Of a DNA stretch of 11,906 nucleotides, positions 6,274 to 11,906 are shown piece by piece; position 1 is the stretch's first letter, and each line of letters starts with the position of its first letter. Location of the stretch: the NCBI GenBank assembly GCA_020634555.1, contig JACKBK010000065.1, positions 1 to 11,906 of the forward strand. The letters are read 5' to 3'. The translations under genes and the position numbers were made by a program. The notes below the pieces were generated by a model, which searched no databases, was not told the DNA's origin, and worked only from the letters and a program-made list of their open reading frames with translations. This DNA comes from Caldilineae bacterium (lineage in GTDB: Bacteria; Chloroflexota; Anaerolineae; JAAEKA01).

Positions 6274-6900
6274 TCATCCGGTGCCAAACTGCCGGTCGCC
6301 GGCGTCACCTAGTCCGGGCACGATATAGCCGATGCTGTTCAATCGCTCGTCCACTTCCGCGATGTGGATGGCAACATCCGGATGCGCGCTGGACAGCCGC
6401 TCGATTCCCTCCGGCGCCGCGATCAGTCCAACAAACTTGACGCGTTGGGCCCCCCAGCGCTTGAGAATATCTACCGTGGCGACCGCCGAACCGCCGGTAG
6501 CCAGCATCGGATCCAGGATCAGGCAGACCTGCACGGTCGGCGCGACTGGCAGCTTGTTGTAATACTCAACCGGGCGCAATGTCCGCTCATCACGGTACAG
6601 CCCAATGTGCCACACCTCGGCCGAGGGCATCATCTCCCAGATGCCCTCAACCATTCCCAGACCGGCGCGCAGGATCGGCACCAGCCCGATGTGTTCCTGC
6701 AACTCTGCGCCGGCAGCCGGCCCCATAGGAGTCTCGACTGCTTTCGGACTGACGGCCAGGTCCTGGGTGGCCTCGTACGCCAGCATGATGGCGATCTCCC
6801 GCACCAGTTCACGGAACTTCTTCGGCTCGGTGCTCTTGTTGCGCAGCAGGGTGAGCTTGTGCTGGATCAGTGGGTGGTTCGAAACATGGACGTCAGCCAC
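6274..6900 (-). CDS. upp: uracil phosphoribosyltransferase
   Basis: Upp makes UMP from uracil and PRPP in pyrimidine salvage. All family landmarks are present in 208 residues, the usual length: HPLIQHKLTLLRN (9-21), VPILRAGLGMVEG (74-86), GLYRDERTLRPVEYYNKLP (100-118), the PRPP loop LILDPMLATGGSA (127-139) and the uracil-binding GYIVPGLGDAGDRQFGT (191-207). The start is GTG at 6900 with AGGAG 7-8 bases upstream. It begins 15 bases after the TraR/DksA-like gene and precedes the GT2 gene by 56 bases, so it is the second gene of the operon. No attenuator of the PyrR type is obvious upstream. Confidence 0.97.
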   Translation of the reverse strand: MADVHVSNHPLIQHKLTLLRNKSTEPKKFRELVREIAIMLAYEATQDLAVSPKAVETPMGPAAGAELQEHIGLVPILRAGLGMVEGIWEMMPSAEVWHIGLYRDERTLRPVEYYNKLPVAPTVQVCLILDPMLATGGSAVATVDILKRWGAQRVKFVGLIAAPEGIERLSSAHPDVAIHIAEVDERLNSIGYIVPGLGDAGDRQFGTG

Positions 6901-6915
6901 AACAATGCTCCTGTG

Positions 6916-7296
6916 CTATTCGCTTTCCATCATCAAGCTGCGCAGGGCGGCCTTCTTGGTGAGTCGTTCAACCTGAAGCTGGCAATTGAGGCACAGCACG
7001 GCGTCCGGCTTCGCCGCCAGGCGCGCCGGATCGATCTGCTCGCCGCAGCGTTCACAGGTTCCGTAGCGGCCTCTGTCGATAGCGCGCAGGGCGGCGTTGA
7101 CCGACTCCAGCTTCTTCTCCAGAGTCGTCAGCAGTGCGCGATACATCTCGCGGTCGAACAGGCCGGGATCGCCCTCGTCTACCTCGGCCTTGACCTCTTC
7201 CTGAAGCAATACCTTGGTCTTCTCGATGTCGTCGATGAGCTCGTCGCGCTCATGTTCCAATACCTCACGCTCGGCAGCGGTGTTCGGTTGTCTCAT
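6916..7296 (-). CDS. TraR/DksA-type zinc-finger protein
   Basis: This 126-residue protein has a long charged coiled coil (about 8-75) followed by a four-cysteine zinc finger, Cys81-x2-Cys84-x17-Cys102-x2-Cys105, in the family context RGRYGTCERCGE (75-86) and CLNCQ (102-106). DksA and TraR enter the RNA polymerase secondary channel and modulate initiation, in part with ppGpp. The coiled-coil tip here reads VDEGDPGLFDRE (39-50). It is acidic, but not clearly the DksA DxxDxA tip, so DksA activity is not assured. The ATG at 7296 has AGGGG about 9 bases upstream. It is the first gene of a five-gene operon behind a strong promoter (7388-7416), with a leader of about 85 bases. A role as RNA polymerase-binding regulator is inferred from the family. 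Confidence 0.88.
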   Translation of the reverse strand: MRQPNTAAEREVLEHERDELIDDIEKTKVLLQEEVKAEVDEGDPGLFDREMYRALLTTLEKKLESVNAALRAIDRGRYGTCERCGEQIDPARLAAKPDAVLCLNCQLQVERLTKKAALRSLMMESE

Positions 7297-7387
7297 GGTC
7301 GTGACCCCTGTCCTTTCTGTACTTTTCTGGTCGCGGGCCTGTGGCCAACGGTCGGCTGGCGCAGCACCTGTGCCAGATTGGTGCTAG

Positions 7388-7416
7388 GTTATACCATGAC
7401 TTGGGGCGGGAGTCAA
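7388..7416 (-). promoter_or_regulatory. sigma70-type promoter for the TraR/DksA-upp-glycosyltransferase-dCMP deaminase operon
   Basis: On the minus strand, TTGACT (7416-7411) and TATAAC (7393-7388) are separated by exactly 17 bases, each one base from consensus. The start site should fall near 7381, giving a leader of about 85 bases before the ATG at 7296. The leader can form a small hairpin (GCACC/GGTGC). Confidence 0.8.
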
Positions 7417-7445
7417 TGATCTATGTCATGTTACGTGTCCCAACG

Positions 7446-7474
7446 TTGCCCGATTGCAGCGGGTCGGCTATAAT
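7446..7474 (+). promoter_or_regulatory. sigma70-type promoter placing the recJ transcript start at its ATG
   Basis: TTGCCC (7446-7451), a 17-base spacer and a perfect TATAAT (7469-7474) end 7 bases before the recJ ATG at 7482. A normal start 6-8 bases after the -10 falls at 7480-7482, so the message would be leaderless or nearly so. Its -35 lies 30 bases from the -35 of the divergent operon. Confidence 0.8.
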
Positions 7475-7481
7475 CCCGTGC

Positions 7482-9236
7482 ATGACCGTCACAGAATCCC
7501 AGCAAAAACGATGGATCATCCAGCCAGAAGCCCCTAGCAGCCACCTGGCGCGCTTCAGCCATGTGCCGCCGTTGATCGTACAGCTCCTTTGGAGTCGCGG
7601 TGTGCAGACACCTGAAGAGGTGGAGGCGTTCCTGGCCGGCGTCGCACGAGTAGACAATCCCTTTCGCATGGCGGGCATGAACGAGGCGGTGGAGCGCATC
7701 CGGCGTGCGATCCGCAACGGCGAACGCATCGCTGTCTACGGCGACTTCGACGCGGACGGCGTCACTGCCACAGCTTTGATGGTGCAAACACTGAGCGCGC
7801 TGGGCGCGTTTGTGCGTCCCTACATCCCCCACCGGGTGGACGAGGGCTACGGCCTCAACAACAGCGCCTTGAGCGAGCTGGCGCGCGATGGGCAGCGGCT
7901 GATCATCACCGTGGATTGTGGCATCCGCGCTGTGGACGAGGTTGGCTTTGCCAACCGGCTGGGTCTGGACGTCATCATCACCGATCACCACTCGGTGGGA
8001 TCCGTGCTGCCGCCCGCTCTGGCTGCCATCAACCCCAAGCGCGCCGACTGTGACTACCCGTTCAAGGGACTGGCAGGTGTGGGACTGGCCTACAAGCTGG
8101 CCCAAGGGCTGTTGCGCACCCAACAACAGGCGCCCATCCGCCGCGATCTCACCGTCGATCTGGACGAGGCGGACCTGCTGGATCTGGTAGCGCTGGGCAC
8201 CGTGGCCGACCTTGCACCGCTGCTGGACGAGAACCGGGCGCTGGTACAGCGCGGCCTGGAGCGCATCAACCAGCCCCATCGCCCCGGCCTGCAGGCGCTG
8301 ATCAACAAGACCGGCCTTGCGCTGGGCCAGATCAGCGCATCATCAATTGGCTACATCCTGGGACCGCGTATCAACGCAGCAGGGCGATTGGAAAGCGCGA
8401 TGCTGGCCTATGAGTTGCTGCGGACCGATGACGTCTTCAAGGCTGCCAGCCTGGCCGGCGAGCTTGACCTCCTGAATGCCCGCCGGCGGCAGTTGACCGC
8501 GCAGTCGCTGGAGGCCGCCCAGGCGCAGATCGAGGCCGATGGCGCGGACGGTTTCCTTTATCTGGTGGCCAGCAAGGAGTTTCTTTCCGGGATCGTTGGC
8601 CTGGTGGCGGGCCGGCTGGTTGAGCAGACCTACCGTCCGTCGCTGGTAGTCGAGTTGGGCGACCGGCAAAGCCGCGGCAGCGCCCGCAGCATCGCCGAGT
8701 TCGACATCACCAATGCGCTGGATCGCTGCGCGGTCGACGGGCTGTTGGTGAGACATGGTGGGCACGCGGCCGCAGCCGGCTTTACCGTTGAGAACAAGAA
8801 GCTGCCGGCGCTCAAGGCCACGCTGCAAGAGATCGCCGCCGAGGAGCTGAGTGAGAAAGACCTGCAGCCCAGCCTGCACATCGACGCCGAGATCAAACTG
8901 GGCGATACGGACTGGGCTACCTGGGGTCTGTTGCAGCAGATGGAGCCTACCGGCTACGCCAATCCGCAGCCCCTCTTCCTGAGCCGCCGCCTGCAGGTGC
9001 GCGATGCTCGCAAAGTGGGCGCGGACGGCGCCCATCTGAAGTTAGTCGTCAGCGATCCCGAAGCCGGTCCGCGGCGTGAGGCTGCCTGGGACGCCATCGC
9101 CTTTCGCCAGGGCCACTGGTATGGAAGTCTGCCGCGCGTCGTCGATCTGGCCTACAAGCTGGAAGAGAACACCTGGAACGGCAACCGGCGTCTTCAGTTG
9201 GTTGTCGAGGACCTGCGCCCCGCCACCCGTGGCTGA
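7482..9236 (+). CDS. recJ: single-stranded-DNA-specific 5'-3' exonuclease RecJ
   Basis: RecJ degrades single-stranded DNA 5' to 3' in recombination and mismatch or base excision repair. The 584 residues contain the DHH catalytic core with manganese ligands: YGDFDADGVTA (86-96), TVDCGI (143-148), IITDHHS (165-171) and LVALGTVADLAPL (235-247). The DHHA1 domain carries INAAGRLESAMLA (297-309) and LLVRHGGHAAAAGF (421-434), and a C-terminal OB-like region (about 460-584) binds DNA. The length is normal for the family. I choose the ATG at 7482: homology begins just after it, and no Shine-Dalgarno precedes it. The frame is open back to 7341, but that stretch contains the promoter and is unlikely to be translated. 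It is the first gene of a four-gene operon; the AbrB-like gene starts 26 bases downstream. Confidence 0.95.
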   Translation: MTVTESQQKRWIIQPEAPSSHLARFSHVPPLIVQLLWSRGVQTPEEVEAFLAGVARVDNPFRMAGMNEAVERIRRAIRNGERIAVYGDFDADGVTATALMVQTLSALGAFVRPYIPHRVDEGYGLNNSALSELARDGQRLIITVDCGIRAVDEVGFANRLGLDVIITDHHSVGSVLPPALAAINPKRADCDYPFKGLAGVGLAYKLAQGLLRTQQQAPIRRDLTVDLDEADLLDLVALGTVADLAPLLDENRALVQRGLERINQPHRPGLQALINKTGLALGQISASSIGYILGPRINAAGRLESAMLAYELLRTDDVFKAASLAGELDLLNARRRQLTAQSLEAAQAQIEADGADGFLYLVASKEFLSGIVGLVAGRLVEQTYRPSLVVELGDRQSRGSARSIAEFDITNALDRCAVDGLLVRHGGHAAAAGFTVENKKLPALKATLQEIAAEELSEKDLQPSLHIDAEIKLGDTDWATWGLLQQMEPTGYANPQPLFLSRRLQVRDARKVGADGAHLKLVVSDPEAGPRREAAWDAIAFRQGHWYGSLPRVVDLAYKLEENTWNGNRRLQLVVEDLRPATRG

Positions 9237-9262
9237 TCCGTTTCATTCGTTGGAGGTCGTCA

Positions 9263-9517
9263 ATGATAATTCGCGTCGCAAGAATCGGGAGCCGCAACCG
9301 GGTTGTGCTGCCGGTAGAGGTGTTGGATGTGCTGGGAGTAGACCCGGGTGACGCCCTGTTTTTCGTTATCCGCGACCACAGCGTGCAGCTCAGCCGCAGC
9401 CCAGAGAACTTCGGCGAGTATCTGGCGCTGCACAACGAGACCCTGCCTGCCCCCGTGGACCTCGACGACGTAGACCCGCGCCAGATGCGTTTTGGCTGGA
9501 GCGAGGAAGAATGGTAA
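9263..9517 (+). CDS. AbrB/SpoVT-type DNA-binding protein
   Basis: This 84-residue protein begins with a swapped-hairpin AbrB fold: MIIRVARIGSRNRVVLPVEV, then LDVLGVDPGDALFFVI up to residue 36, in place of the usual KGQVxIPKxIRexLgixpGD pattern. Such domains dimerise and bind DNA, as antitoxins or as transition-state regulators. The C-terminal half (45-84) is acidic (DLDDVDP, WSEEEW) and resembles the toxin-binding tails of antitoxins, but no PIN, MazF or other toxin gene follows. The ATG at 9263 has GGAGGT (9252-9257) 5 bases upstream, one of the strongest ribosome-binding sites in the window. It lies in the recJ operon, so autoregulation or regulation of this operon is possible. Confidence 0.85.
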   Translation: MIIRVARIGSRNRVVLPVEVLDVLGVDPGDALFFVIRDHSVQLSRSPENFGEYLALHNETLPAPVDLDDVDPRQMRFGWSEEEW

Positions 9518-9526
9518 CCTGAAGCT

Positions 9527-9796
9527 ATGAGCACTTCAAACGATCAAACAACCCGCCGCCGCCTGTCCGGCCCGTTGAAGATAGGCATCGTCGCAGCCGC
9601 GCTGGGGATTGCGCTGGCTCTCGTTGGCATCGCGCGCGGCAATGTACCGCTCAACCCAGGCAGCATTCTGCTGGCGCTGCTGATCTCCGGCGGAAGCTGG
9701 GGGCTGGTGGCCTGGGCAGTAGCCACTGCGGCTTACGACGTCGAGGCTGATCTGACCGAGGCGGAAGCAGCGGAAGCGGGGAGCGGGACGGAATGA
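9527..9796 (+). CDS. small membrane protein with two transmembrane helices, unrecognised
   Basis: The 89 residues have a basic start (TTRRRLSGPLK, 8-18), hydrophobic helices at about 17-36 and 45-68 joined by a short loop (GNVPLNPGS), and an acidic tail (71-89, many E, A and D). By the positive-inside rule both ends face the cytoplasm. It begins 9 bases after the AbrB-like stop and overlaps the HAD phosphatase start by 4 bases (ATGA), so it is coupled to its neighbours. Only a weak GAAG precedes the ATG. I recognise no family and propose no function. Confidence 0.75.
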   Translation: MSTSNDQTTRRRLSGPLKIGIVAAALGIALALVGIARGNVPLNPGSILLALLISGGSWGLVAWAVATAAYDVEADLTEAEAAEAGSGTE

Positions 9797-10602
9797 GCGT
9801 AACCGGCTTGGACACAGCGCGCGCTTTCCTAATTGACCTGGACGGCGTCTTACATCGCGGCAAGGAACGGCTACCCGGCGCGGTCGAGTTCATCGACGCC
9901 CTGAACGCGACGAGTACTCCCTTCCTGGTGATGACCAACAACGCCACCAGCACGCCCGATCAGGTGGCTGCCAGACTCAACGGCATGGGTGTCGCGGTGG
10001 ATCGCGGGCAGATCTACTCCTCCGCGCTGGCCACGGTCGGCTGGCTGAGGCAGCACTATCCAGCCGGCAGCCGCGCGCTGTTTGTTGGTGAGCTTGGCCT
10101 GAGGACCGCGCTGGAGGAAGGCGGGTTCGAGCTGGTCGACCGGCACAGTGACGCCGAGGTGGTAGTCGCCGCGCTGGATCGCTCCGTGACCTATGCCCGG
10201 CTGGCCGAGGCAGCGCTGGCCATCAACGCCGGCTGCCGTTTCGTTGCCACCAATCCTGACCGCACAATCCCAACCGAGCGCGGCATCGAGCCAGGAGCTG
10301 GCGCGATTCAGGCGTTTCTGGAGACCTCCACCCGTGTGGCGCCGGTAGTCATCGGCAAGCCGCAGACAGCGTTCTTTGAGCTGGCTATGGAACGGCTGGG
10401 CTGCCCACCGGAGCAGACCGTCATGGTCGGCGACCGCTACGACACCGACATTCTGGGCGGCGCACGGGCAGGAATACACACCATGGCCGTGCTGACAGGC
10501 ATCTCCACTGCCGAAGAACTGGCCGCGGCTGATCCTGCGCCGACCTGGGTGTTCGCTGATCTGGTTGAACTGCTGGCTGCGTGGACCGACGCACGTTCGT
10601 AA
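9793..10602 (+). CDS. HAD-superfamily IIA hydrolase (NagD/p-nitrophenylphosphatase-like)
   Basis: This 269-residue sugar- or nucleotide-phosphate phosphatase shows all four HAD motifs: DLDGVLHRG (15-23, nucleophile Asp15 and Asp17), TNNATS (48-53), GKPQ (188-191, Lys189) and GDRYDTDI (213-220). The large C2-type cap between motifs II and III (about 80-180) contains ATNPDRTIPTERG (152-164), typical of NagD and phosphoglycolate or PNPase-like members. The ATG overlaps the upstream stop as ATGA. The substrate cannot be assigned; some relatives act on UMP, glycerol phosphate or phosphoglycolate. It is the last gene of the recJ operon, and about 100 bases with a new promoter follow. Confidence 0.92.
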   Translation: MSVTGLDTARAFLIDLDGVLHRGKERLPGAVEFIDALNATSTPFLVMTNNATSTPDQVAARLNGMGVAVDRGQIYSSALATVGWLRQHYPAGSRALFVGELGLRTALEEGGFELVDRHSDAEVVVAALDRSVTYARLAEAALAINAGCRFVATNPDRTIPTERGIEPGAGAIQAFLETSTRVAPVVIGKPQTAFFELAMERLGCPPEQTVMVGDRYDTDILGGARAGIHTMAVLTGISTAEELAAADPAPTWVFADLVELLAAWTDARS

Positions 10603-10638
10603 CACTGGTTCAATCTACAAATGGCGGAAGAAGACCGT

Positions 10639-10667
10639 TTGCCCATGCTCTTGCTTGGCAGTACAAT
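10639..10667 (+). promoter_or_regulatory. sigma70-type promoter for the 119-residue protein/C39-like pair
   Basis: TTGCCC (10639-10644), a 17-base spacer and TACAAT (10662-10667) precede the ATG at 10704 by 36 bases. The -35 hexamer and spacer length equal those of the recJ promoter. The start site should lie near 10674, giving a leader of about 30 bases. Confidence 0.65.
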
Positions 10668-10703
10668 GATGCAGCGGTTGGCAGAAAGGGTCGCATTGGA
10701 GCA

Positions 10704-11063
10704 ATGAAAGCATCGTTTGCAGGTCTGGAACTACCTGACCCGGTCACAATTGACATCAACATCCGCGTCTCCGGTGAGATAGTGGTAGGGTCGTTGGCTG
10801 CTCGCCAGAAAGTCAACCGGTTTGTGTTGTCCCAAATCGGCAACCTGTGCGCAGCAGGAGATCCTGAGCTTCTGGTGGCTGAGCGGTTTCGCTGGCGCGT
10901 GCCGGTGCTGCTGACGAATCCAGCCAGCGGTGAGTTGGGACAGGTGGGCGAAATCACGGTGGATGCGCAGACCGGCGAAATCCACGCCGATGAAGCAACC
11001 ATCACGAGGATCCAACAAAATGCCAGATCTCTTGCTGCCAGTTCGCCACTTGCATCAAACTAG
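10704..11063 (+). CDS. unrecognised 119-residue protein paired with a C39-like peptidase
   Basis: I do not recognise a named family. The protein is soluble with no signal peptide. The N-terminal part (1-30) looks like beta strands (PVTIDINIRVSGEIVVG). A helix follows (30-62), then a conserved-looking strand pair, FRWRVPVLLTNPASGELG (62-79) and QVGEITVDAQTGEI (80-93), which recalls the strand-turn-strand of PepSY-type domains, and a short C-terminal helix (96-111). The ATG at 10704 is chosen because it follows the promoter and opens the homogeneous part of the frame. GGAG lies only 2 bases upstream and AAAGGG 13 bases upstream, so initiation may be weak. The peptidase gene starts inside its 3' end in another frame (44-base overlap), which implies coupled translation and a joint function, perhaps inhibitor, substrate or chaperone. 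Confidence 0.7.
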   Translation: MKASFAGLELPDPVTIDINIRVSGEIVVGSLAARQKVNRFVLSQIGNLCAAGDPELLVAERFRWRVPVLLTNPASGELGQVGEITVDAQTGEIHADEATITRIQQNARSLAASSPLASN

Positions 11064-11484
11064 TGAAGCGAGCTGCCTGGCTGCCTGCGCCCGCACGGTG
11101 TTGACTTACGCCGATGACTCTCGCAGTGAAAAGGCGCTGATGGCATTACTCGATGTCGATCCGGCATTTGGCGCCCCCGCCAGCAGGTTGTTGCGTCTCT
11201 CGCGGTGGGGGTACCAAGTAGACTACGACTCATTCTCCCTTCCTTTACTTCGTGCCTCCCTTGTTCGCAACATCCCTCCTATCGTCCTTATCAAGACAGG
11301 CTTTCTGACCTATTGGACAGAGAATGCTGCACATGCCTGTGTTCTTGTGGGGCTTGACGAGACAAGTGCCTTTGTCAACGATCCCTGGTTGAGTTCGGGG
11401 CCGCAGGCGATTAGCTTGGTGGAATTCATGGCTGCTTGGGCAGAAATGGACTATTTGGCCGCAATGATTTATCGCGTGTCGTAG
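11020..11484 (+). CDS. C39-like cysteine peptidase, stand-alone
   Basis: The 154 residues fit a minimal papain-fold C39-like domain. HQTSEASCLAAC (12-23) gives the oxyanion Gln13 and nucleophile Cys19 at the family spacing of six. HACVLVGLD (105-113) gives the catalytic His105, and VNDPW (119-123) gives Asp121. C39 peptidases normally cleave double-glycine leaders as part of ABC bacteriocin exporters. Here there is no ABC transporter, signal peptide or membrane helix, so a cytosolic protease or a non-catalytic peptide-binding role is possible. The ATG at 11020 has GAGGA (11006-11010) 9 bases upstream and overlaps the 119-residue gene. rlmN starts 9 bases after the stop. Codon choice differs from the neighbours, with many T-ending codons at about 11240-11300, which suggests a different origin. 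Confidence 0.8.
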   Translation: MPDLLLPVRHLHQTSEASCLAACARTVLTYADDSRSEKALMALLDVDPAFGAPASRLLRLSRWGYQVDYDSFSLPLLRASLVRNIPPIVLIKTGFLTYWTENAAHACVLVGLDETSAFVNDPWLSSGPQAISLVEFMAAWAEMDYLAAMIYRVS

Positions 11485-11493
11485 GCAAAACCC

Positions 11494-11906
11494 ATGAGCG
11501 ATTCTGAGAAAACACCACGGCTGCTTGATCTCAGCCGGGCGGAGTTGGTTGATTATATGCGCGCCCTGGGCCAGCCGTCCTACCGCGCCGATCAGGTGCG
11601 CCAGTGGCTGTACAAGCAACTGGTCACCGATCCCGCAGAGATGACCAGTCTGCCGCTCGCTTTGCGTGAACAACTGGCAGACGAGGCCAGCGGCGCGGTG
11701 CTGACCCCGGTCGTCGAGACCCACTCCAGCGACGGCCAAACCACCAAGACGCTGTTTCGCCTGCACGACGGCCAGTTGATCGAGACGGTGCTGATGCGCT
11801 ATCACCGGCGCAACACCGTCTGCATCAGCAGCCAGGCCGGCTGCGCGATGGGCTGCACCTTTTGTGCGACCGCGATGATGGGCCTGCAGCGCAACTTGAC
11901 GCCGGG
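11494..11906 (+). CDS. rlmN: 23S rRNA adenine-2503 methyltransferase RlmN, 5' part
   Basis: The 137 complete codons before the window end encode the start of RlmN, a radical-SAM enzyme that methylates C2 of A2503 in 23S rRNA and, in some bacteria, A37 of tRNAs. The N-terminal accessory domain is normal (LVDYMRALGQPSYRADQVRQ, 18-37). It is followed by IETVLMRYHRRNTVCISSQ (96-114) and the radical-SAM cluster motif Cys117-AMG-Cys121-TF-Cys124. The gene is cut by the window edge, not broken. The ATG at 11494 lies 9 bases after the C39-like stop with only a weak AGGC upstream, so it is probably transcribed with the preceding pair. Confidence 0.95.
   Translation, partial: MSDSEKTPRLLDLSRAELVDYMRALGQPSYRADQVRQWLYKQLVTDPAEMTSLPLALREQLADEASGAVLTPVVETHSSDGQTTKTLFRLHDGQLIETVLMRYHRRNTVCISSQAGCAMGCTFCATAMMGLQRNLTP

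Noticed and set aside
6364..7419. Plus-strand open frame of about 350 codons opposite upp and the zinc-finger gene
   Set aside because: It runs antisense to two firmly identified genes and has no recognisable domain or ribosome-binding site.
7341..7481. N-terminal extension of recJ by 47 residues
   Set aside because: The stretch contains both promoters, has no ribosome-binding site, and RecJ homology starts after the ATG at 7482.
9263..9517. Classic type II toxin-antitoxin operon
   Set aside because: No PIN, MazF or RelE-like toxin gene follows; the next genes encode a membrane protein and a phosphatase.
11245..11805. Minus-strand open frame of about 186 codons
   Set aside because: It lies antisense to the C39-like gene and rlmN, both supported by motifs.

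Overview
The window looks like ordinary chromosome from a GC-rich bacterium, most likely a member of the Chloroflexota (Anaerolineae-like). This placement is an inference. It rests on the gene styles: a GT-C membrane glycosyltransferase with a long tandem beta-sandwich tail, a TraR/DksA-Upp operon, a compact RecJ, tandem GTTTCAC-type heptamers and palindromic intergenic repeats. No marker gene settles it. Most genes are recognisable housekeeping functions. The accessory character sits in the intergenic repeats (644-2090) and in a small two-gene peptidase module (10704-11484).

Layout. Positions 1-40 are the 3' part of a CAU-anticodon tRNA, probably tRNA-Ile2, followed by a hairpin and a two-CBS-domain protein (109-624, +). 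A glutamate formimidoyltransferase (772-1662, -) converges on it, and the two meet at a perfect 22-bp hairpin. Two copies of the same palindromic element of about 69 bp bracket this gene. A gene-free stretch (1663-2138) also holds a chain of hairpins bounded by 12-bp inverted repeats and three tandem heptamers. A hotdog acyl-CoA thioesterase follows (2139-2636, +).

From 7296 down to 2694 lies a five-gene minus-strand operon. In order of transcription it encodes a TraR/DksA-type zinc-finger protein, uracil phosphoribosyltransferase, a DPM1-like GT2 glycosyltransferase, a 759-residue GT-C membrane protein and dCMP deaminase. It mixes pyrimidine salvage with polyprenyl-phosphate-dependent sugar transfer. 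A near-consensus promoter (TTGACT-N17-TATAAC) precedes it. A divergent promoter 30 bp away (TTGCCC-N17-TATAAT) places its start site on or next to the recJ ATG, so recJ is predicted to be leaderless.

The plus-strand operon runs recJ, an AbrB-like protein, a two-helix membrane protein and a NagD-like HAD phosphatase (7482-10602). A third good promoter (TTGCCC-N17-TACAAT) then drives an unrecognised 119-residue protein, a C39-like cysteine peptidase overlapping it by 44 bp, and probably rlmN, which runs off the window end at 11906. The 119-residue/C39 pair is the best candidate for an undescribed system: a stand-alone papain-fold peptidase with no signal peptide or transporter, translationally coupled to a small partner.
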